From Nitrospirota bacterium (lineage in GTDB: Bacteria; Nitrospirota; Thermodesulfovibrionia; Thermodesulfovibrionales; JdFR-88): a stretch of 64,000 nt of DNA. Where the stretch lies: NCBI GenBank assembly GCA_014874185.1, contig JACWAF010000019.1, positions 1 through 64,000 of the forward strand, read 5' to 3'. The notes beneath the pieces are model-generated. The model was not told the DNA's origin, ran no database searches, and saw nothing but the letters and a program-made list of their open reading frames with translations. A program made the translations under genes and the position numbers. Shown here piece after piece: positions 45,374 to 53,892 of the stretch; positions within the stretch are counted from its first letter, which is position 1; every line of letters begins with the position of its first letter.

Positions 45374-45693
45374 TACGTTTGATTTGCTGAATACTGTTTG
45401 GCCCTCCGGGCCAATTCCGCTCAGATTAAATCAGTTTTTGCTGGCGCCTTTCCCCGGCCCCGTTTCAGGGCTCAGACATTCGTCGCAATGAATAAGACCA
45501 TCTATCCGTTCCGCCGGGAACAGCTAATCTTTTTAAACCCATTAGGCCCCTTCAGGGTCTTCCCCGGCCCGCTCAATCAAGAACTCTCCTCAAAGTCTGC
45601 GCTCCTGAAACCGAACCGGGGCTATTACCTAAAAGGAAATAGGAATGAGGATAAAAAAACGAAGATATTTCCTTAAATGGATTCTTTCCGGGG

Positions 45694-45744
45694 TCATAGG
45701 GGCGGGCCCCTATACAAAATAAGGGTGGTGGGCGGGATTAGATT
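45694..45744. repeat. GGGATTAGAT repeat, copy C
   Basis: A TAGGGGC/GCCCCTA hairpin is followed by TACAAAATA and GGGTGGTGGGCGGGATTAGAT, which matches copy A in 21 straight bases. Confidence 0.65.
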
Positions 45745-45776
45745 AATGCCTTAATGCTGTTTTGGGTAATTGAAGA

Positions 45777-46430
45777 TTAGATGTCCCTGGACGGGCAGAG
45801 ATCATACAAAACGCACTCACCGTGTTTGGGTTTTTTGGCCTGGCAGACCTTTCGCCCGTGCAGGATCAATAAATGCGAGAGGTCGCGCCATTCCCCGCGA
45901 GGGGTCAACTCCATCAGGTCCCGCTCGATCTTCACCGGGTCCGTGTACTCCGTGAGCCCCAGTCTTCCGGCAAGCCTCTTTACATGGGTGTCCACCGCGA
46001 TCCCCTCGTTTATCCCGTAAGCGTTAGAGAGCACGATGTTGGCGGTCTTTCTGGCCACTCCGGGGAGTCCTGTCAATTCTTCCATCGTGCGCGGCACCTG
46101 GCCGTTGTGCCTTTCAAGTATTATCTCCGCACAGGCCTTTATGTTTTTCGCCTTGTTTTTATAGAAATTTATAGAGCTTACGTCACCCTGCAATTCCTCA
46201 AGCGGGGCCTTCGCAAAATCCTTTATACTCTTATATTTTTTAAACAGAGTGGATGTGATCTTGTTTACAAGCACATCGGTAGCCTGCGCCGAAAGGATTG
46301 TTGCCGCGAGCAATTCGAAGGGCGTCCTGAAATTGAGCGCCGTGCGAGGATGGGGATATTCCTTTCCCAGCCTTCCGATTATCTCCTCCATCCGCTTCTT
46401 TTCGGATTCGATGTCTTTCTTCTTTGCCAT
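45777..46430 (-). CDS. nth: Endonuclease III (Nth) with altered iron-sulfur site
   Basis: A 217-residue base-excision repair glycosylase/lyase for oxidised pyrimidines. The helix-hairpin-helix with catalytic Lys (LPGVARKTANIVL) and catalytic Asp (AVDTHVKRLAGRLG) are intact. The C-terminal cluster loop reads C-x6-H-x2-C-x5-C, where E. coli Nth has four Cys: the second ligand is His (codon CAC). The cluster may be His-ligated, weakened or lost. It follows acpS directly and ends the acpS-nth side of the operon. Confidence 0.93.
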   Translation of the reverse strand: MAKKKDIESEKKRMEEIIGRLGKEYPHPRTALNFRTPFELLAATILSAQATDVLVNKITSTLFKKYKSIKDFAKAPLEELQGDVSSINFYKNKAKNIKACAEIILERHNGQVPRTMEELTGLPGVARKTANIVLSNAYGINEGIAVDTHVKRLAGRLGLTEYTDPVKIERDLMELTPRGEWRDLSHLLILHGRKVCQAKKPKHGECVLYDLCPSRDI

Positions 46431-46799
46431 TTATTTCTCCGCAACCACAAAGGCAATGCCAAATTCTTTCTCATGGCTCATGCTGAGGTGGACGCCGCTT
46501 ATGCCTTTTGCCGAAAAGACCTCTCCTACCCTGCCCCCGGCCTTTATGAAAGGGCTTCCGTCCGGCCTGTTTGAGACCTCGATATCCCGATAGCTGACCG
46601 ACTTCTCACCCACCGCCTTTATGAACGCCTCCTTAGCGGCGAACCGGGCGGCAAGCGAAGCGTAAGGCTCGATTCTTTTATAAGAGTAGTCGATCTCGTT
46701 CCGGGTAAATATCCTGTTTAAAAACCTGTCCCCCCATCTCTCCACGGCGGACTTGAGCCTTTGCACGCTCACCATGTCTATGCCCACGCCGCTTATCAC
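46431..46799 (-). CDS. acpS: Holo-[acyl-carrier-protein] synthase AcpS
   Basis: A 122-residue phosphopantetheinyl transferase that activates acyl carrier protein. GIDMVSVQRL carries the metal-binding Asp, and AARFAAKEAFIKAVG the second acidic ligand. Start GTG overlaps the pdxJ stop by four bases; the pdxJ-acpS order is common in bacteria. Confidence 0.95.
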   Translation of the reverse strand: MISGVGIDMVSVQRLKSAVERWGDRFLNRIFTRNEIDYSYKRIEPYASLAARFAAKEAFIKAVGEKSVSYRDIEVSNRPDGSPFIKAGGRVGEVFSAKGISGVHLSMSHEKEFGIAFVVAEK

Positions 46800-47524
46800 C
46801 TGCCGCTTTCCGCCTGTGCGATAAGCCCCTTCATCTCTCTTACCGCTTTCTTAAGCCCAACCATAACGGCCCGCGAGATGATGCTGTGGCCTATGTATAG
46901 CCCCCGCAGCCCATCTATCGCCGCAACCGGCTTCACGTTAGAGTAATTGAGCCCATGCCCGGCGTTTACCTGAAGCCCGGCCTCCTGAGCGAACGAAACG
47001 GCTTTCCGCACCCGTTCAAGCTCCTTCCGGGCGGCTTTCCCCTTCTGATTCGAGTAATACCCGGTGTGGATCTCCACCATGTCCGCGCCCGCGCGGGCCG
47101 AAAGCTCTATCCCGCGCTCATCGGGATTGATGAAGAGGCTCACAGGGATGCCCCCTTCCTTCAGCTTCTTTATCGCGTCCCTTATCCGGGAGAAGTTCGC
47201 CTTCATATCGATGCCGCCCTCGGTCGTAAGCTCCTGCCTTTTTTCCGGCACCAGGGTGCACATGTCCGGCATGGTTTCGAGTGCGATTTTAATCATCTCG
47301 CGGGTGGCGCCCATCTCCAGGTTAAGCTCATTTGGGACCACCTCCCGCATCAGCCGGAGGTCACGGTCTTTTATGTGCCTTCTGTCTTCTCTTAAATGGA
47401 CGGTTATCCCGTCCGCGCCACCCATAATGGCGAGCCCGGCGGCAAATACGGGCTCCGGTTCCGTGCCCTTCCTGGCCTCTCTCAGGGTTGCCACATGGTC
47501 TACGTTTACGCCAAGTATTATCAT
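46796..47524 (-). CDS. pdxJ: Pyridoxine 5'-phosphate synthase PdxJ
   Basis: PdxJ closes the pyridoxine ring from deoxyxylulose 5-phosphate and aminoacetone phosphate. The 242-residue barrel shows GVNVDHVATLREAR, VHLREDRRHI, VPEKRQELTTEGG, EIHTGYYS and NAGHGLNYSNV, all family hallmarks. It lies four bases after nrdJ and overlaps acpS. The presence of PdxJ implies the DXP-dependent vitamin B6 route. Confidence 0.96.
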   Translation of the reverse strand: MIILGVNVDHVATLREARKGTEPEPVFAAGLAIMGGADGITVHLREDRRHIKDRDLRLMREVVPNELNLEMGATREMIKIALETMPDMCTLVPEKRQELTTEGGIDMKANFSRIRDAIKKLKEGGIPVSLFINPDERGIELSARAGADMVEIHTGYYSNQKGKAARKELERVRKAVSFAQEAGLQVNAGHGLNYSNVKPVAAIDGLRGLYIGHSIISRAVMVGLKKAVREMKGLIAQAESGR

Positions 47525-47528
47525 AATT

Positions 47529-49253
47529 TCAGTCCACCACGTCAGCCAGATTTGTGTATTCGGTCAATTTTACCAGAGTGCCGCGTTTTTTTGTCCCGTA
47601 ACGGAAGACGGTTATCCCCTTGCACCCCTTATCGTAGGCCATCATATAGGCCCGCGCCACATCGGCCCTGGTGGCCCTTTCGGGGAGGTTTATAGTCTTT
47701 GAGACCGCGTTGTCCGTATATTTCTGGAAGGCGGCCTGCATCTCTATATGGTCCCCAGGGGCTATCTCGTGCGCCGTCCTGAAGATGTCCTTGATAGCGG
47801 CTGGGATGCCTTTCACACCGCGCAGGGTGCCCTTTTTCATGACCTGCTGCATTATCTGGTCCGAATAGAACCCGCGCTCCTTGGCCATGCGGACAAAATA
47901 TTTGTTTACCTCCAGTAATTCAGTATCCAGAACGAGCCGTTTGAAGGCTATTTTAAAGAGCGGCTCTATGCCGCTGGAGCAGTCCGCTATCAGAGAGATG
48001 GTGCCGGTGGGGGCGATGGTGGTCACGGTGGCGTTCCTTATCTTCGGCGCGCCGGGCCAGTCGTAAATGGAACCCTTGAAATTGGGGAACTCGCCTTTTT
48101 CAGAGGCGAGTGATTCGGAAGCCTTGTGGCCTTTTTCGTTTATGAACCGCATCAGTTTCCTTGCGAGATCGAAGGCCGCCCGGCTGTCGTAACGTATCCC
48201 AAGCAGTATGAGAATGTCCGCCCAGCCCATCACCCCAAGGCCGACCTTCCGGTTGGACTTGTGCATGACCTCGATCTCCGGCAGGGGATAATGGTTCACG
48301 TCTATGGCGTCGTCCAGAAAGCGGACGGCGGTATTTATGTCCCGCTCCAGAGCGGCATAATCCACATCGTCCCCGGATACGTATTTAGAGAGGTTCAGGG
48401 AGCCAAGTACGCAGGCCTCATTAGGAAGAAGGGGCTGCTCTCCGCAGGGGTTGGTGCTCTCGAAGGAGCCCGCCTGCGGGGTGGGATTATACCTGTTTAT
48501 CACGTCCATGAAGACCAGCCCAGGGTCGCCGGTCTCCCAGGCGCAGGCCACGATCTCGTCCCAGACCTCGCGCGCCCTTATCTTGCGCATCCTCCCGCCC
48601 GTGCGCGGGTTTACCAGGTAATACTCTTTGTCCTTTTTCACCGCGCCCATGAACTTGTCCGTGACCGCTACGGAGATGTTGAAGTTGGCAAGCTCCCCCG
48701 CCTCGCGCTTGGCCCTTATGAATTCAAGTATGTCGGGATGGGTGACGGATAGGATGCCCATGTTGGCGCCCCGTCTGGCCCCGCCCTGCTTGATAACGTC
48801 GGTCGCCGTGTTGTAGATGCGCATGAACGATACGGGGCCGCTTGCCACCCCCATGGTAGAGCGCACGATGTCCGACCGGGGGCGCAGGTGCGAAAACGAA
48901 AACCCCGTCCCGCCGCCGCTCTGGAGTATCTTCGCCGCGCTCTTCAGTGTGCCGAAGATGCCCTCCATCGAGTCCTCCACCGGCAGGACGAAGCAGGCCG
49001 CCAATTGGCCTATTTCCTTTCCGGCGTTCATCAGGGCGGGCGAATTAGGGAGGAATTTCAGGTTGGCCAGGAGGTTATAAAATTTTTCTTCCCATTCCTG
49101 CGGGTCTTTTTTGTATATCCTCTCGGCGGAGGCGATATGGCGGGCCACCCTTCGCATCATCTGGTCTGGCGTCTCCACCACCATTCCCCTTTCGTTCTTC
49201 AGGAGATAGCGCGCCCTAAGTGCCTTGAGGGCGTTATCAGTAAGCTCCACCAA
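47529..49253 (-). CDS. nrdJ: Class II (adenosylcobalamin-dependent) ribonucleotide reductase
   Basis: Reduces ribonucleotides using a coenzyme-B12 radical, without oxygen. The 574-residue chain keeps the core: first redox Cys in AACFVLP, the thiyl Cys in NPCGEQPLLP and its partner in NEACVLGSLNL, plus APTGTISLIADCSSGIEP. It ends at KLTEYTNLADVVD and lacks the usual C-terminal extension with its paired Cys that re-reduces the active site; only four bases separate the stop from pdxJ, so nothing is hidden by a frameshift. Start may be TTG 49253 or GTG 49250; GGAGGG lies 5-8 bases upstream. Confidence 0.93.
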   Translation of the reverse strand: MVELTDNALKALRARYLLKNERGMVVETPDQMMRRVARHIASAERIYKKDPQEWEEKFYNLLANLKFLPNSPALMNAGKEIGQLAACFVLPVEDSMEGIFGTLKSAAKILQSGGGTGFSFSHLRPRSDIVRSTMGVASGPVSFMRIYNTATDVIKQGGARRGANMGILSVTHPDILEFIRAKREAGELANFNISVAVTDKFMGAVKKDKEYYLVNPRTGGRMRKIRAREVWDEIVACAWETGDPGLVFMDVINRYNPTPQAGSFESTNPCGEQPLLPNEACVLGSLNLSKYVSGDDVDYAALERDINTAVRFLDDAIDVNHYPLPEIEVMHKSNRKVGLGVMGWADILILLGIRYDSRAAFDLARKLMRFINEKGHKASESLASEKGEFPNFKGSIYDWPGAPKIRNATVTTIAPTGTISLIADCSSGIEPLFKIAFKRLVLDTELLEVNKYFVRMAKERGFYSDQIMQQVMKKGTLRGVKGIPAAIKDIFRTAHEIAPGDHIEMQAAFQKYTDNAVSKTINLPERATRADVARAYMMAYDKGCKGITVFRYGTKKRGTLVKLTEYTNLADVVD

Positions 49254-49274
49254 ATCATCCCTCCGCTTTTTTGA

Positions 49275-49280
49275 AGATTA
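49275..49280 (-). promoter_or_regulatory. Candidate -10 box for nrdJ
   Basis: A perfect TATAAT on the minus strand, 21 bases before the start codon. No matching -35 box at normal spacing was found. Confidence 0.35.
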
Positions 49281-49376
49281 TATCAAATAAGACCTGCCCA
49301 AAATAAATTTTTCAAACAATATTTCGATTAAGAGAAAAGACGCAAATCTTTTATTATTTCCGAGGTCCTTTCGTCT

Positions 49377-49402
49377 GTCATTCCCGCGAAAGCGGGAATG
49401 AC
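49377..49402. repeat. REP-like palindrome
   Basis: GTCATTCCCGC and GCGGGAATGAC form a perfect 11-base stem with a GAAA loop. A shorter relative stands at 35950-35969. Confidence 0.6.
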
Positions 49403-49537
49403 GACGGCTGTCTTTGTACGGTATGTGAGAATCTGATTCCAGGGCGGAAGGCGGAAACCGTTCAAAGCCAAATAATTTCGAGAACTTATTTCTCTTAAAT
49501 GGGTCTTGTGGAGTTATTTTGGACAGGTTTGCAGATG

Positions 49538-50314
49538 TTATTTGAAGGGGATTTTTTCCGCGCCGGAGGGCTTGCGGAGACTAAGCTGAAGCTCCAGGAG
49601 GCAGGCCTCTTTTACCGCAATGTATAGAAACCTCTGAAAACAGGCGTAAAACCCCGCCGCGCCGTCCAGAAAACCAAATTTGAAGGTGTAGCGCCGCAAG
49701 AATTTCCAGAACGCAGAAATCAATTCGAACCCGGAAAACCGTTCACCTCTTGTAAAATCCCCTTCCGCCTCCGAGCGGGCCAGCCTCATGCTGCGGAACC
49801 ACCATTCGAGAAAGTCCTGGGCCATGTAATGTCGAAGAATGCCGTCAAGCTTTCCCGCCGTGCCGGCTACTTTAAAGCGCGGGTGCAGAGTGGGCGGGGA
49901 CTCCACGGAACCCCGCCTGAAGAGCCTCAAGACCTGCTCCTGCCAGCCGCCATGCCGCAGCCACCTGCCAAGCGCGAAGTTCTGGCGGGTAAGGTAATAG
50001 CCAGAATGCCTGCCGCCAATTTGGAGGACATTTGTTATGTTCCCTTTTAGTTCTGGCGTGACTTCCTCATCCGCGTCCACGACCATCACCCAATCGCAAG
50101 TGGCTTGGGCAATCCCGAAGGCGTATTGCGCGCCCGCGCCCTGCCACTGGTGAACGATGACCCGCGCCCCCTCGGCCTCCGCAATCTCACGGGTATGGTC
50201 AGTGCTTTCGGAGTCGATGACGATGATCTCATCGGCCCACCTAAGGCTTTGGAGGCAGCGGGCGATGTTCTTCTCCTCATTCCTGGTAAGCACTATGGCG
50301 GAGATGGTTTCCAT
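49538..50314 (-). CDS. Family 2 glycosyltransferase, WaaE-like
   Basis: A 258-residue GT-A glycosyltransferase, probably for the LPS core. It starts ISAIVLTRNEEKNIARCL, with WADEIIVIDSESTDHT and the metal-binding DADEEVT. This pattern is close to WaaE/KdtX beta-1,4-glucosyltransferases that act on the first heptose, but the donor and acceptor are not certain. It is the downstream end of the LPS cluster; a palindromic repeat separates it from the next gene. Confidence 0.85.
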   Translation of the reverse strand: METISAIVLTRNEEKNIARCLQSLRWADEIIVIDSESTDHTREIAEAEGARVIVHQWQGAGAQYAFGIAQATCDWVMVVDADEEVTPELKGNITNVLQIGGRHSGYYLTRQNFALGRWLRHGGWQEQVLRLFRRGSVESPPTLHPRFKVAGTAGKLDGILRHYMAQDFLEWWFRSMRLARSEAEGDFTRGERFSGFELISAFWKFLRRYTFKFGFLDGAAGFYACFQRFLYIAVKEACLLELQLSLRKPSGAEKIPFK

Positions 50315-50362
50315 GCGGGCTATTATAAAGGAGATGCCCTATTTGATGTTTAAACCATTTTG

Positions 50363-50438
50363 AAAAATCCCTCCAACCTCCCTTTTCCAAAGGGAGGGAT
50401 TTGCCCCTCTTTGGAAAAGAGGGGCAAGGGGAGATTTT
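50363..50438. repeat. CCTCCC/GGGAGG intergenic repeat, copy 1
   Basis: An imperfect palindromic unit of 76 bases: AAAAATCCCTCC at the left, a CTCCCTTTTCCAAAGGGAG hairpin, a second hairpin CCCCTCTTTGGAAAAGAGGGG and AAGGGGAGATTTT at the right. It stands between two glycosyltransferase genes; copies 2 and 3 lie at 51598 and 52765. Confidence 0.75.
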
Positions 50439-50479
50439 CTGTTATAAAATATCCGATTTAATCTTGCTAAATGACCGGT

Positions 50480-51562
50480 TCAAGCGAGGATATCTTGATA
50501 AACCCGGAGGTTGCCCTGCACCATCCTTAAGATAGAGAACTCCTCTTCGGCAATCCGTCTTCCGGCCTCCCCCATCTGCCTGGCCAGGATGGAATTTTTG
50601 AACAGGTTTAAAATGGCTTCAGCGATGGCCTGAGTATTGCCGGGCGGCAGCAGCATACCGTTTACGCCGTGGCGGACGGCCTCCGGTATGCCGCCCACCG
50701 AAGAGGCTATGATGGGCACGCCGCACGAGGCCGCCTGCAGGAGCGAGACCCCAAGCCCCTCCATAAGGGCCGGGTGCACAAGGATGTCCAGGCAGGGCAG
50801 CAGCAGATGCAGGTCTTCCCTGAACCCGGCGAATATCACGTTGCCTGAAACCCCGGATCTCGAGCAGAGCCCCTTCAGTTCGGCCTCCATCGGGCCCTTT
50901 CCAAAGAAGATTATCTTGGTGTCCGGCATCGTCCGGAGCACATCCGGAAGCGCCTCGATCAGGTATTTATGGCCCTTCCTGGCTATCAGCTGGGCCGATA
51001 CCCCGATCACCTTCGAGTCCGCCCGAAGCCCCAATTCCTTTAAAAAATATTCCCGTTCGCATTCGGGATTGAAAAGGCCGGTATCCACGGCCGAATGTAC
51101 GCAGACCACCTTGCGCTCCGGGATGCCCGCCTTCAAAAGCACGTCCCGGATGCCGTTGGATATGGTTATCACCCTGTCGCATATCCCGTACTTGAGGCGG
51201 GCGATAAGGGCCGGCTCCGGGTTGTCCACCCGGCGGGAGATGACCACCTTCGTGCCCGAGAGCCTCGCTGAGACAAGCCCCCAGATGTCCGCCCCCCGCC
51301 TGCTGTGAAGATGCACGATGTCTGGTTTTTCCAGTCTGATTATGTCTTTCAGTTTCAAAGTGAAGGAGACATCCAGTTCCCCGCGCATGGGGACGGCGTA
51401 GACCCGGTCGGCTATCTCTTTAGTGCAGCCGGCTATTTCAGAATTATCAGGGCAGGCGAGGACGCTTGTAACGCCCTTTTCGCGCAGGCCCCGGAGCAGA
51501 TAGACCACCTGCAGCGCCCCGCCGTAAAGGTTCCTGCCCGTCTCAACGTGGAGGATCTTCAT
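50480..51562 (-). CDS. Family 4 glycosyltransferase
   Basis: A GT-B glycosyltransferase of 360 residues. It begins MKILHVETGRNLYGGALQV, and the C-terminal nucleotide-sugar domain has ISAQL-like SAQLIARKGHKYLIEAL and the acidic HPALMEGLGVSLLQAASCG. It probably adds a sugar to LPS core or O-antigen. The frame also opens at TTG two codons upstream; the ATG is preferred. Repeats flank it on both sides. Confidence 0.88.
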   Translation of the reverse strand: MKILHVETGRNLYGGALQVVYLLRGLREKGVTSVLACPDNSEIAGCTKEIADRVYAVPMRGELDVSFTLKLKDIIRLEKPDIVHLHSRRGADIWGLVSARLSGTKVVISRRVDNPEPALIARLKYGICDRVITISNGIRDVLLKAGIPERKVVCVHSAVDTGLFNPECEREYFLKELGLRADSKVIGVSAQLIARKGHKYLIEALPDVLRTMPDTKIIFFGKGPMEAELKGLCSRSGVSGNVIFAGFREDLHLLLPCLDILVHPALMEGLGVSLLQAASCGVPIIASSVGGIPEAVRHGVNGMLLPPGNTQAIAEAILNLFKNSILARQMGEAGRRIAEEEFSILRMVQGNLRVYQDILA

Positions 51563-51597
51563 TTTCAATACAGTCTCGCAGGATTTCTATTTTCAAG

Positions 51598-51675
51598 AAA
51601 ATCCCTCCTAACCCCTCTTTTCCAAAGGGAGGGATTTACCCCTCTTTGGAAAAGAGGGGTAAGGGGAGATTTTTC
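51598..51675. repeat. CCTCCC/GGGAGG intergenic repeat, copy 2
   Basis: Same layout as copy 1: AAAATCCCTCC, then two hairpins and AAGGGGAGATTTTT. It differs from copy 1 at scattered positions and fills almost the whole gap between two genes. Confidence 0.75.
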
Positions 51676-51685
51676 GGCAAAATTT

Positions 51686-52741
51686 CTATTCACTATTAAG
51701 ACCTTTGTCTCTCCGTAAAACCCCCGCCGCGGCCCGCACGACGTCTTCTTCCGTTATCGCCCTCATGCAGTGGAAATTCCCGCCGCAGACCACGTCCTTG
51801 CGGCAGGGGGAGCACTCCTGCTTTTTGAAGAGGACAACGGCATTTCCGCGCCCGGTAATCGTGTACGGGCAGGTGGAGCCGAATACGCAGACAGTTGGCA
51901 CGTTGTAGGCTATGCCCATGTGGGTAAGCCCGGTATCCACTCCGACCAGAAGGCGGGCTTTTTTGATTATAGCCATCGACTCTCTGAGCGTGGTCTTCCC
52001 GGCCATATTGACGACGGGGATTTTGGACGCGCCCTCGATGGCAGCTGCGGCTTCCACATCCCTTCCAGCCCCCAGGATTATGGGCAGAAGACCCGTGCGC
52101 CTGCTTATCTCTGATATGGCTCCCGGCCACCTATTGCTGATCCAGTGCTTCTGAGGGCGTGTGGTAAAAGGCCCAATCACAAAGTAATCGCCTTTGGCAG
52201 TCCCATTAAAAAAACTGTCCGCATAATCCCCGCCCTCTTTTGTGAAAGGCAGTTCGGGGAGGAACTCACCCTCGTCAAGTCCCAGGGCCTTTGTCACACT
52301 AATGTAATCCGCGCTTATCCTCGGCCCGTCCGTGATAGGGACGCACCTGGTCATCAGATGCCCGGCCCCTTCCCGGCACCCAAGCCCGATCCGTGTCTTC
52401 GCGCCGGAGAGGAAGGCCCAGATTGAGCTTTTCAAGAGGCATTGCAGGTCGAAGACGGTATCGAACCGCCTGCCCCTGAGCCCCCGCGCGAAATTCAGGG
52501 CCTCTCCGGAGAGATTTAAAAATCTCTTATCGCCAGCTTTTTTCTTCCAGAAGCTGGATGGCCAGACGATCACCTCGTCTATAAGCGGGTGGCCTGTCAA
52601 CACGTCCTTGAACCTGTCCTCCACCAGCCAGCTTATACTTGCCCATGGCCAGGCGGCCCTGAAGACGCGCAGCACGGGTGTTGCCATCACGATGTCGCCT
52701 ATGGCGCTTAGCTTTATTATCAGTATTTTCTCAGGCCGCAT
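51686..52741 (-). CDS. Family 9 glycosyltransferase (LPS heptosyltransferase)
   Basis: A 351-residue GT9 enzyme, the family that transfers ADP-heptose to the LPS inner core. It starts ILIIKLSAIGDIVMATPVLRV and has VGVDTGLTHMGIAYNVPTVCVFG. A C-terminal Cys-rich patch (KKQECSPCRKDVVCGGNFHCM) is common in these enzymes from anaerobes. With the second GT9 gene at 52856 it could supply heptose I or II; which one cannot be told. Confidence 0.88.
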   Translation of the reverse strand: MRPEKILIIKLSAIGDIVMATPVLRVFRAAWPWASISWLVEDRFKDVLTGHPLIDEVIVWPSSFWKKKAGDKRFLNLSGEALNFARGLRGRRFDTVFDLQCLLKSSIWAFLSGAKTRIGLGCREGAGHLMTRCVPITDGPRISADYISVTKALGLDEGEFLPELPFTKEGGDYADSFFNGTAKGDYFVIGPFTTRPQKHWISNRWPGAISEISRRTGLLPIILGAGRDVEAAAAIEGASKIPVVNMAGKTTLRESMAIIKKARLLVGVDTGLTHMGIAYNVPTVCVFGSTCPYTITGRGNAVVLFKKQECSPCRKDVVCGGNFHCMRAITEEDVVRAAAGVLRRDKGLNSE

Positions 52742-52764
52742 ATCTTATATTGAGCACTCAAATT

Positions 52765-52843
52765 AAAAATCCCTCCCAACCTCCCTTTTCCTAAAGGGAG
52801 GGAATCCCCCTCTTTGGCAAAGAGGGGTGAGGGGAGATTTTCC
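52765..52843. repeat. CCTCCC/GGGAGG intergenic repeat, copy 3
   Basis: A third copy with the same order of parts: AAAAATCCCTCC, two hairpins, and GAGGGGAGATTTTCC. It lies between the two heptosyltransferase genes. Confidence 0.75.
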
Positions 52844-52855
52844 GATAATATTCAA

Positions 52856-53881
52856 TTAAATTCCCCCGGTATTCAGCATCTCGAGAGCAGCGTTATAGAC
52901 CTCTTCCACGGTGACCGCCTTCAGGCACTCCAGTGTGCCCTGAGGGCATTCCTCTTTAATGCACGGTGCGCAGGGCGGCCTCTTGCTGATGACGCGCACC
53001 TTGTCCCCCAAAGGCCTCGTCTTCCTGATATCCGCCACGTCGATGAACGTGACCACCGGCCTGCCAAGCACCGCCGCCAGGTGCATTGGGCCGGTATCGT
53101 TCGATATAACGAGGTCGCAAATCGTAAAAACAGCCATAAGCTCCCGGAGACCCAGCTTCCCGGTGAGGTCAACGGGCGCACTCTTCATAAGAGAGCTTAT
53201 CTGTCCGGAGATGGCCCTATCCCCGGGCCCTCCAAGTATGACGATACTGCCTCCGGTCCTTTCGACAAGCCTGTCCGCCGCCTCCGCGAACCTCTCCGGA
53301 AACCACCTGCGCGTGGGCGCCACCGAGCCTGGGACCAAACCTATAACGGGCTTTCGCAACCCGTTCCCCTCGAAGAGGGAGCGGGCCTTCGCAAGCTCGT
53401 CCCCGCTCAAAACCAGTTCCGGGTTTTTAAAGGGGGCGTTTATTCCTATAAGAGAGAGCACGCGCAGAAAATGCTCCACCATGTGGATGGACCCGTCCGG
53501 AAAAGGCAGGCTTCTGGTGAGGAGGGGCTTTCGGCCCTCCTTCACGTAGCCTATGCGTTCCGGGATGCCGGCCAGGAAAGGAACCAGCGCCGCATCGAAG
53601 CAGTTGTGGTAAATGACCGCCAGGTCAAATTTCTCACGCCTCAGTTCCCTTATCAGCCTAAGTCTCCCTGTTATCCCCTTGTGCCGTCCCTTGTCTTCAA
53701 ACAGGATAACGCCGTCCACTTCCTTGTTATTTTTAAAAAGCTCCGAAGGGATTGGCTTTGAAAGCACGGTGATGCGCGCCACGGGGAATGCCGTTTTGAG
53801 GGCTTTAATCGAAGGGAGCATGAAAAGGGTGTCCCCAACGCGGTTCACGCTTCGGACAAGGATGTTCCTGTAACCTGGCAT
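52856..53881 (-). CDS. Family 9 glycosyltransferase (heptosyltransferase II-like)
   Basis: A 341-residue GT9 enzyme starting NILVRSVNRVGDTLFMLPSI, with IGLVPGSVAPTRRWFPERFAEA and ISNDTGPMHLAAVLGRPVV, closest to WaaF. A Cys-rich segment (CAPCIKEECPQGTLECL) follows near the C terminus. It would add heptose to the LPS inner core, in line with gmhB three genes upstream. It lies 11 bases after the O-antigen ligase gene. Confidence 0.9.
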   Translation of the reverse strand: MPGYRNILVRSVNRVGDTLFMLPSIKALKTAFPVARITVLSKPIPSELFKNNKEVDGVILFEDKGRHKGITGRLRLIRELRREKFDLAVIYHNCFDAALVPFLAGIPERIGYVKEGRKPLLTRSLPFPDGSIHMVEHFLRVLSLIGINAPFKNPELVLSGDELAKARSLFEGNGLRKPVIGLVPGSVAPTRRWFPERFAEAADRLVERTGGSIVILGGPGDRAISGQISSLMKSAPVDLTGKLGLRELMAVFTICDLVISNDTGPMHLAAVLGRPVVTFIDVADIRKTRPLGDKVRVISKRPPCAPCIKEECPQGTLECLKAVTVEEVYNAALEMLNTGGI

Positions 53882-53892
53882 ACTGAAACTTA

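Larger units (their letters stand above)
45320..45776. repeat. Non-coding region with two GGGATTAGAT repeat copies
   Basis: This 457-base gap between convergent ftsH and nth has no convincing gene. It begins and ends with copies B and C of a repeat family. A 92-codon frame at 45398-45676 is open but has no start signal or recognisable content. Confidence 0.55.
49254..49537. other. Intergenic region upstream of nrdJ
   Basis: This 284-base gap has no gene. It contains a TATAAT (minus strand, 49275-49280) that may serve nrdJ, an 11-base perfect hairpin GTCATTCCCGC/GCGGGAATGAC with GAAA loop (49377-49402) of a widespread repeat type also seen near 35950, and ATTTTGGACAGGTTTGCAG (from 49517), related to the repeats at the window's left edge. 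No cobalamin riboswitch pattern was seen. Confidence 0.5.

Noticed and set aside
45398-45676. 92-codon open frame between ftsH and nth
   Set aside because: No ribosome binding site, no domain, and flanked by repeats; likely chance.
49254-49537. Cobalamin riboswitch upstream of the B12-dependent reductase
   Set aside because: No B12-box-like sequence was seen in this gap.
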